DNA of 64,000 nt from Rhodocyclaceae bacterium (lineage in GTDB: Bacteria; Pseudomonadota; Gammaproteobacteria; Burkholderiales; Rhodocyclaceae), in NCBI GenBank assembly GCA_016702335.1, contig JADJEF010000019.1, forward strand, positions 1 through 64,000, in the 5' to 3' direction. The number at the start of each line of letters is the position of its first letter. Position 1 is the stretch's first letter. Of the stretch, positions 58,449 to 64,000 are shown piece by piece. The notes below the pieces were generated by a model. It searched no databases. It was not told the origin of the DNA and worked only from the letters and a program-made list of their open reading frames with translations. The position numbers were made by a program, and so were the translations under genes.

Positions 58449-59816
58449 TCAATTTAGTACGTGGACCAGTTTGGCGAGCAGGGCTTGTGGCTGGTATCCG
58501 AGCCGGGATGGCGTCAGACCCAGGCGTACCACGACCAGTTGCCTGGAGGGGATGATGGCCACGGTCTGCCCGTCGTGGCCGCTCATCCAATAGGTGTCTT
58601 TGGGTAGATCGAATTTTGCTTCGGAGCCATCGGAACCGTTGCGGGCATTCGGCCCCGTGCGCCAGGTTTGTCCGGCCCCGTAGTGTCCTTGCGAAGCGGG
58701 CACCAGGACCTGCATGCTGGCGACAAAGCCTTCAGGCAGCAGACGCTGGCCATTCCAGACACCGTCCTGCAGCAGAAACTGGCCAAAGCGTGCCCAGTCC
58801 TGCGCGCTGGCGTACATATAGCTTGAGCCCACGTAGGTGCCTCGTGCATCGGCTTCGATGACCGCAGTGCTCATGCCCAGCGGCATGAACAGTGCCTCGT
58901 GCGGGTAGGCGAGCGAACTGGCCCCCACCGCATCCTGCCAGAGGCGCGAGAGGATGAGCGTGGTACCGCTTGCGTAGTTCCAGGTGGTGCCTGGTGGGTG
59001 ATCGAGCGGCATGGAGCGGGCATAGGCTGCCATGTCGGGCTCAAGGTAGAGCATGCGCGTGACGTCAGACACCGAGCCGTAACCTTCGTTGAAGCGCAGG
59101 CCGGGGGTCATGGACAGCAAATCGGTGAGCGCAATACCGTCGCGGCCGTCGCCCTCTTTGGTGGGCCACAGCCCCTTGCGCTCAAGCGCCGTCTTGCCAG
59201 CGCCGACTTGCAGACCGATCAGGGCGGCGGTGACGGTCTTGGTCATCGACCAGCCCAGCAGCGGTGTGTCGGCAGTGAAGCCGGGCACGTAGCGCTCGCC
59301 GACCAATTTTCCTTTATGGATCACCGCCACGGCGCGAAAGCCGGGGCCGGGCAGGGTGTCGTCAGCGAGCAGTTTGGCCACCTCGGGATGCGTCACCGCG
59401 CTTGCACCCAGAGGCCATTCAACATTCCTGGCCGGGGTGGGGATTGGTGAGGGCTTGAACTGATGCGCGCTGGCGAGAGCGATTTGGCCGTCAGGCACCA
59501 CTGTGCACCCTGTGCCCGGCCGATGTACCGCCAGACCTTGACCAAAAAGGCCGAAAAAGCCGGCGCGGACGATGCCCTGGTCATGATCGACGCGTGCGCG
59601 CATGGCCGTGAGCAGCGCATCGCCGGGGGCTTGAATGTCGTCATGGAGGATCGCTTCGACCTCGCGGCTGGCGAGAAACACATTGGAGCAAATAATTTTG
59701 GCGCTGTAGTTGGCCCCCACGCGCAGCAGGTTGGGCGGATTCAGATACGCACCGGCAATCACCGTGGCCACGGTAAGGGCAGCGACACCGGCAACAATGC
59801 GTAGGCGAGGGTTCAA
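58449..59816 (-). CDS. Serine hydrolase of the beta-lactamase/penicillin-binding fold, 455 aa
   Basis: TTG start at 59816 with GGAG 7 bp upstream (LNPRLRIVAGVAALTVATVI, an N-terminal membrane anchor); no ATG fits. Class C-type motifs: LGWSMTKTVTAALIG (S-x-x-K), WNYASGTTLILSRLW (Y-x-S/N), YWMSGHDGQTVAI (H-D-G). LQVGAGKTALE near residue 205 is encoded by a dispersed repeat. Periplasmic; possibly cell-wall peptidase or esterase. Confidence 0.88.
   Translation of the reverse strand: MNPRLRIVAGVAALTVATVIAGAYLNPPNLLRVGANYSAKIICSNVFLASREVEAILHDDIQAPGDALLTAMRARVDHDQGIVRAGFFGLFGQGLAVHRPGTGCTVVPDGQIALASAHQFKPSPIPTPARNVEWPLGASAVTHPEVAKLLADDTLPGPGFRAVAVIHKGKLVGERYVPGFTADTPLLGWSMTKTVTAALIGLQVGAGKTALERKGLWPTKEGDGRDGIALTDLLSMTPGLRFNEGYGSVSDVTRMLYLEPDMAAYARSMPLDHPPGTTWNYASGTTLILSRLWQDAVGASSLAYPHEALFMPLGMSTAVIEADARGTYVGSSYMYASAQDWARFGQFLLQDGVWNGQRLLPEGFVASMQVLVPASQGHYGAGQTWRTGPNARNGSDGSEAKFDLPKDTYWMSGHDGQTVAIIPSRQLVVVRLGLTPSRLGYQPQALLAKLVHVLN
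59187..59209 (-). repeat. Dispersed 23-bp repeat, copy j (inside the serine hydrolase)
   Basis: Reverse orientation: CGCCGT, CTTG, CCAGCGCCGACTT; encodes QVGAGKTAL in frame, the same frame as in mltB. Confidence 0.85.
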
Positions 59817-59933
59817 GTGACGCTCCGTTGGTGATTGAGCCGGTAGTATCGCAGCAGGTCTTGCTACAATCGAACGCGAAAATGAAAATAACAAACAACC
59901 CGACAAGCGATTTCGCGATTTGCTTGGACCCAG

Positions 59934-61061
59934 ATGACTGACATACCCGCACGGGCTCCCAAACCGACAATTCTGGTGGTGGATGACACCCCGGCCAACC
60001 TGTCGCTGATGTCAGACATTCTCGAAGACGACTACATCGTCAAACTGGCGCCGAGCGGCGCACGGGCGCTGAAGATTGTTGCCAATGCGCTGCCCGACCT
60101 GATTCTCCTGGACATCATGATGCCGGAGATGGATGGCTATGAAGTGTGCGTTGCGCTCAAGACCAACCCCGCCACACGCGATATTCCGGTCATTTTTGTT
60201 ACCGCGCTGGACAGCACCGAAGACGAAGCGCGCGGACTGGCGCTGGGCGCGATCGATTACCTGACCAAGCCGGTCAATCCGGCCATTCTCTGCGCCCGTG
60301 TGCGCACCCATTTGACCCTTCACAATCAGACGCTGGCCCTGCAGGAGTGGAACCACACCCTGGAGCAGCGGGTCGAAGAAGAGTCCGCCCGTGTCGAGCG
60401 TCTGGACCGTCTGCGCCGTTTTTTTTCTCCGGCGGTGGCCGAGAAAGTTATTGCCAGCGAGAACGACGATGTACTGGCACCGCGCCAACGCGAGATTGTC
60501 GTCGTCTTCCTCGATCTGCGCGGCTACACCGCATTTACTGAAAAGTACGGTGCCGAAGTGGTGATGCGGGTATTGGCAGAGTTTCATGCCGCCATGGGTA
60601 AGCTGGTCATGCGCTTTGGCGGTACGCTGGAACGCTTTACCGGCGACGGCATGATGATTTTCTTCAACGATCCGGTCGAGATTGCTGATCCGGCCGGCAC
60701 GGCGCTGAACATGGTACTAGCCATGCAGGAAGCGTTCGTCGTATTGGAACAGACCTGGAGCGCGCGCGGATATACCTTGACCATGGGCATTGGGGTGGCG
60801 AAGGGCTTGGCGACGATAGGCGCGATTGGCTTTGACGGGCGGCGCGACTACGGCGCCATCGGTGGCGTGACCAACCTGGCCGCGCGCCTGTGTGGCGAGG
60901 CCGAGGGCGGTCAGATTCTCATGGCGAAAAGCGTGGTCGACAGCATCGCCGATATTTTCGGCGCGCGTCAGATTGGCGAACTGACCCTCAAGGGCTTCGC
61001 CCAGCCTCAGCCGGTGTTTGAACTGGGCGAGCGGCGGGCGGTGGTGCGAGCAGGCACCTGA
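59934..61061 (+). CDS. Response regulator-class III cyclase, 375 aa
   Basis: Receiver domain (TILVVDDTPANLSLMSDILE, LILLDIMMPEMDGYEV with the phospho-aspartate, TKPVNPAILCARV), a coiled linker, and a cyclase domain: VVVFLDLRGYTAFTE (metal D), ERFTGDGMMIFF (second D), DYGAIGGVTNLAARLCG (D, N, R). The usual lysine before the second metal site is replaced. Phosphorylation-gated cyclic nucleotide synthesis is likely. Confidence 0.92.
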   Translation: MTDIPARAPKPTILVVDDTPANLSLMSDILEDDYIVKLAPSGARALKIVANALPDLILLDIMMPEMDGYEVCVALKTNPATRDIPVIFVTALDSTEDEARGLALGAIDYLTKPVNPAILCARVRTHLTLHNQTLALQEWNHTLEQRVEEESARVERLDRLRRFFSPAVAEKVIASENDDVLAPRQREIVVVFLDLRGYTAFTEKYGAEVVMRVLAEFHAAMGKLVMRFGGTLERFTGDGMMIFFNDPVEIADPAGTALNMVLAMQEAFVVLEQTWSARGYTLTMGIGVAKGLATIGAIGFDGRRDYGAIGGVTNLAARLCGEAEGGQILMAKSVVDSIADIFGARQIGELTLKGFAQPQPVFELGERRAVVRAGT

Positions 61062-61074
61062 TTCCCCAACGGGG

Positions 61075-61122
61075 CTCAGTGCGGGGCTGAGTGCGGCGCT
61101 TAGTGTGGCGCTTAGTGCGGCG
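61075..61122 (-). repeat. Four 12-bp tandem repeats across the rlhA stop
   Basis: Units start at 61075, 61087, 61099 and 61111. On the minus strand each reads GCG CCG CAC and a fourth codon: TAA (the rlhA stop), TAA, TCA, TGA. Each unit would encode APH followed by a stop or serine. Confidence 0.8.
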
Positions 61123-63058
61123 CTACCACCGGTATCAGCGGGATGACACGATTTTTCTTCATCTTGCCCATCACATGCATTTCGCAGGCCTTGCAGTCGA
61201 ACTTGAGCGTGAGCCGTTCACTGCCATTGACCAGGGTCATCGGCTCGGCCTTGACGCCCTTGAGCTGCCAGTCCTTTGCTTCTTTGGGGCAAAGATTGAA
61301 GCTATAGCGCAGGCAATGCTTGGTGATCATGAGCGACACCTCGCCCGCCGTGGTGTTGGCTTCGTAGGCATCGGCGATCAATTCGACGCCGTGCTTCTTG
61401 TAGAAGGCGCGCGCGTGGGCGTTGAAGACATTGCCCAGATAGGTCAGCACTTTGTCGGGGTAGGGCACCGGCGGGTCGATGGGCCTCGCCCGGGCCAGGC
61501 GCGGTCGCTGGCGCTCGCGGGCCATCACCAAGTCGGCACTGGCGAGACGGCGAAGTGTGTTGATGCTCGATGCCGGTACGAACCACGGCGCGTCGATCAC
61601 GATTTCGTCGGCAACGAAATCGGTACTGCCGAGTTTACCCAGGTTGGCACGCAAGCTGGTTAGTGCCTTTTCAGCATCGCGTGCGGGCTCCAGCGTGCCG
61701 GCAAGCCGGGCGGTGGCGCTGATACCGTCGCTGTCGGTCATGCTCAGGCACAGGGCCTCGTTGTCAGCGGCGAGATGCAGGCGAACGCCAATGCGCCGCT
61801 CGGCGGAGTCCTTCTCCAGCGCGCGCTCAAAAGCCTGATCGCGATTGCGGTATAGCGTCATGCCCGGCTTGATGTCCTGCGGCATCTCGTTGGGGAAAAG
61901 CCGGCGCCCCTGCACCACGTTGATGCGCATGCCGGAGAGTTTGTTGGCACCCTTGTTGGTGGGAGGCTGGTAGCTGACCCCGTCGCCATTGGCCAGTGGC
62001 ATCTCGCCGTCGACCTCGATCCAGTCGGGGCTCACGCGGGTCACCGTACCGATGGGTTCGCCCGAGAACTTGGGCGTCTCGAACGCGCCGATATCGCCGT
62101 GGTTATGCTCACGGCCATTGACGAAATAGTCGGTGCTGCTGCGGTTGAAGGTCTTGTCTGGCTGCGGTGTGAACAGGTGTTGCGTGCGCCCCGACGAGGC
62201 CGGGCGGTACTGCGGCTGCTCGTTCATGATGGCGTCGAGCAGTAGCCGGTAATGGGCGGTCGAGTTCTTGACGTAGGCCATGTCTTTGTAGCGGCCCTCG
62301 ATCTTGAACGAGCGGATGCCCGCCGTAATCAGCGCGCGCAAATTGGCGCTCTGGTCGTTGTCTTTCATCGAGAGCAGGTGCTTGTCGTAGGCGATGATGC
62401 GCCCCTGCGGGTCTTCCAGCGTGTAGGGCAGGCGACAGGCCTGCGAGCATTCGCCCCGGTTGGCGCTGCGCCCGGTGTGCGCATGGCTGATATAGCACTG
62501 GCCGGAAAAGGCCACGCACAGCGCACCGTGAATGAAGAATTCCAGCGTGCATTGTTCCGGGTCGGTGCCGGCGCGAATGGCCAGGATGTCATCGAGCGTC
62601 AGCTCACGTGCCAGCACGATCTGCGAAAAGCCGACGTCCTGCATGAAGCGTGCTTTTTCCGCACTGCGAATGTCGGTCTGGGTGCTGGCGTGCAACTGGA
62701 TAGGCGGTAAATCCATTTCCAGCAGACCCATGTCCTGCACGATCAGCGCATCGACGCCGGCCTCATAGAGTTGCCAGGTCAGTTGCCGTGCCTGCTCGAT
62801 TTCACTGTCATCAAAAATGGTATTGAAGGCGACAAAAATTTTGGCGTGAAAGCGGTGCGCGAAGCCCACTAGCCGGGCGATGTCGGCCACCGAGTTGCCG
62901 GCGCCCGCCCGCGCGCCGAAGGCCGGGCCGCCGATGTAAACCGCATCGGCACCGTGTTTGACAGCTTCGATACCGATCGCGGCATCGCGGGCGGGCGCAA
63001 GGAGTTCGAGATGATCGGGGAGCACGGGCAGGTCACGCAGGCTGAGGCAGTGACGCAT
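61112..63058 (-). CDS. rlhA: U32-family 23S rRNA hydroxylase RlhA (YdcP), 648 aa
   Basis: LELLAPARDAAIGIEAVKHG, ADAVYIGGPAFGARAGAGNS, HRFHAKIFVAFNTIFDDSEI and HGALCVAFSGQCYIS match the U32 'peptidase' group. Full length near 650 with the C-terminal cysteine region (CPKEAKDWQLKGVKAEPM, FDCKACEMHVMGKMKK) matches E. coli YdcP/RlhA, needed for 5-hydroxycytidine at C2501 of 23S rRNA. LRRLASADLV is encoded by a dispersed repeat. Confidence 0.9.
   Translation of the reverse strand: MRHCLSLRDLPVLPDHLELLAPARDAAIGIEAVKHGADAVYIGGPAFGARAGAGNSVADIARLVGFAHRFHAKIFVAFNTIFDDSEIEQARQLTWQLYEAGVDALIVQDMGLLEMDLPPIQLHASTQTDIRSAEKARFMQDVGFSQIVLARELTLDDILAIRAGTDPEQCTLEFFIHGALCVAFSGQCYISHAHTGRSANRGECSQACRLPYTLEDPQGRIIAYDKHLLSMKDNDQSANLRALITAGIRSFKIEGRYKDMAYVKNSTAHYRLLLDAIMNEQPQYRPASSGRTQHLFTPQPDKTFNRSSTDYFVNGREHNHGDIGAFETPKFSGEPIGTVTRVSPDWIEVDGEMPLANGDGVSYQPPTNKGANKLSGMRINVVQGRRLFPNEMPQDIKPGMTLYRNRDQAFERALEKDSAERRIGVRLHLAADNEALCLSMTDSDGISATARLAGTLEPARDAEKALTSLRANLGKLGSTDFVADEIVIDAPWFVPASSINTLRRLASADLVMARERQRPRLARARPIDPPVPYPDKVLTYLGNVFNAHARAFYKKHGVELIADAYEANTTAGEVSLMITKHCLRYSFNLCPKEAKDWQLKGVKAEPMTLVNGSERLTLKFDCKACEMHVMGKMKKNRVIPLIPVVAPH
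61530..61552 (+). repeat. Dispersed 23-bp repeat, copy k (inside rlhA)
   Basis: AAGTCGGCACTGG (one change), CGAG, ACGGCG; in rlhA it encodes RRLASADL. Confidence 0.7.
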
Positions 63059-63301
63059 TTTATCGCCGTACCCGCTACGGGGCGTTGGCTACGCCCTGCG
63101 CCGATTACCGAACGCAATCCATGTGGAACGTGTGGAAATCGTGCTTCAGCATCGTGGCGGAGCGTGCTGGGTATCCAATTCAGCCGGCTCAGGTAGCGCC
63201 AGCCGATACCCTGCGTGGCAGGCAACGCGCCTTTTCCGTTTCCGTTTTGCCCTGCCGCGGGCCTGACGCATTCTGGGGGCTCTTTCCTTCAGGAGTACGT
63301 C

Positions 63302-64000
63302 ATGAACCCTTTGTATCGCCACCTTCCTTTGCTCGTGACCGTCTTGCTGGCTGCTGCGGCCCTGATCCACGGCCCTATCCTTCAGCCAGTCGGCTATCAC
63401 GACTTTGCTGATCAGCAGATGCGCTTTGGTGTTCCCCACTTTGCCGATGTCGTTTCCAACCTCGGCTTTGCGTTGGTGGCTCTGTGGGGCTGGAAGAAAC
63501 TAGCTCCGGCGCGCGAGCATGCCGCGGTCCGCTCGGGGTGGGCCGGGTATCGCCTGTTTCTGATCGGGCTGTTTCTGACCGCGTTGGGCTCGTCGTGGTT
63601 TCATCTTGCGCCTGACAATGCACGTCTGGTCTGGGACCGGCTGCCGATTTCCCTGGCCTGTGGCGGTTTGCTGGCGGGCGTCTGGGGCGATATTCGCAAC
63701 AAGGACTGCCGTGAATTTGCCGCATGGCTTGCGCTGACGGGTGTCGTCAGCGTCAGCTGGTGGGCTTTTACCGATCGATCGGGCACCGGTGATTTACGCC
63801 CTTACTTGCTGCTGCAAGCGCTGCCGATCCTGCTGATTCCGCTATGGCACTGGCAGCACCAGGTGCCTGCGGCCGACCGGCTAGCGTTTGGTGGCGCACT
63901 GGCGCTCTATGTTGTCGCCAAATTGACCGAACTTGGCGATCATGAAATCGCCGCGCTCGCGGGCATTGTCACCGGTCATACACTCAAGCATTTGCTCGCC
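63302..64000 (+). CDS. Ceramidase-like (CREST superfamily) membrane protein, partial
   Basis: ATG at 63302 after CAGGAG; the frame is open for 233 codons to the window edge. Seven or so hydrophobic helices: HLPLLVTVLLAAAALIHGPI, FADVVSNLGFALVALWGWKK, LGSSWFHLAPDNARLVWDRL (S...H...D), and GIVTGHTLKHLLA (H...H). These conserved S/H/D/H positions fit alkaline ceramidase-type hydrolases. The substrate in bacteria is unknown. The 3' end is missing. Confidence 0.75.
   Translation, partial: MNPLYRHLPLLVTVLLAAAALIHGPILQPVGYHDFADQQMRFGVPHFADVVSNLGFALVALWGWKKLAPAREHAAVRSGWAGYRLFLIGLFLTALGSSWFHLAPDNARLVWDRLPISLACGGLLAGVWGDIRNKDCREFAAWLALTGVVSVSWWAFTDRSGTGDLRPYLLLQALPILLIPLWHWQHQVPAADRLAFGGALALYVVAKLTELGDHEIAALAGIVTGHTLKHLLA

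Overview
The window reads as a betaproteobacterial chromosome, probably close to Rhodocyclales. The evidence is the gene order phaB-phaB-phaR-rimO, the gloB-methyltransferase-rnhA-dnaQ block, GC-rich housekeeping genes on the right, and one lineage-specific dispersed repeat. No rRNA or CRISPR array is present. Family names come from reading the translations by eye, not from a database search.

1-3.3 kb: remains of a plasmid/ICE-type module (DUF932, YqaJ-like exonuclease, a metal-binding 'hydrolase' partner, a small protein). Every gene carries several frameshifts. 3.3-3.6 kb: a spacer with inverted repeats and a possible attI-like junction.

3.6-29.1 kb: a large integron gene-cassette array. 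I count 39 attC or attC-like sites, mostly about 66 bp with a shared two-part stem and covarying arms, separating small low-GC genes. No integron integrase gene is present, so this is either a CALIN-type array or an array whose intI lies left of the window. Many cassette products belong to, or resemble, families used as immunity proteins against polymorphic toxins (barstar, Imm31-like, Imm39-like twice, MXAN_0049/DUF1629-like, SUFU-like, ankyrin, leucine-rich repeat, DMP19/DUF4375). Most of the rest are small membrane or secreted proteins, or DUFs (DUF2750, DUF4304, DUF2004, DUF6429, DUF6933). Three cassettes carry minus-strand phage-like genes. The array also holds two IS30 elements, an IS91-type remnant, a roughly 159-bp MITE-like insertion in an attC core, and one duplicated cassette.

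29.4-29.6 kb: tRNA-Glu and tRNA-Ala on the minus strand with their own promoter, abutting the end of the array. 29.7-34.6 kb: minus-strand operons for polyhydroxybutyrate metabolism (two acetoacetyl-CoA reductases, PhaR), RimO and an FAD-linked 2-hydroxyacid dehydrogenase. 34.7-43.3 kb: an exonuclease, a c-di-GMP regulator, YchJ, YaeQ, an RsuA-type pseudouridine synthase, GloB, a methyltransferase, RNase HI and DNA polymerase III epsilon. 43.4-64 kb: transporters, an H1/H-NS-like DNA-binding protein, a Baeyer-Villiger-type monooxygenase, MltB, a cytochrome b561/YceI operon, an AGPS-like oxidase, an HDOD protein with two class III cyclases, a CorA-type transporter, a serine beta-lactamase-fold protein, RlhA and a partial ceramidase-like membrane protein.

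Two patterns cut across the layout. First, a 23-bp dispersed repeat occurs at least 11 times, mostly in the core region, several times inside coding genes. Second, single-base frameshifts, often in homopolymers, hit many genes from 1 to 40 kb (including core genes) but none of about 24 genes from 40.4 to 63 kb. This suggests uneven sequence accuracy, so several 'broken' genes here may be intact in the organism.
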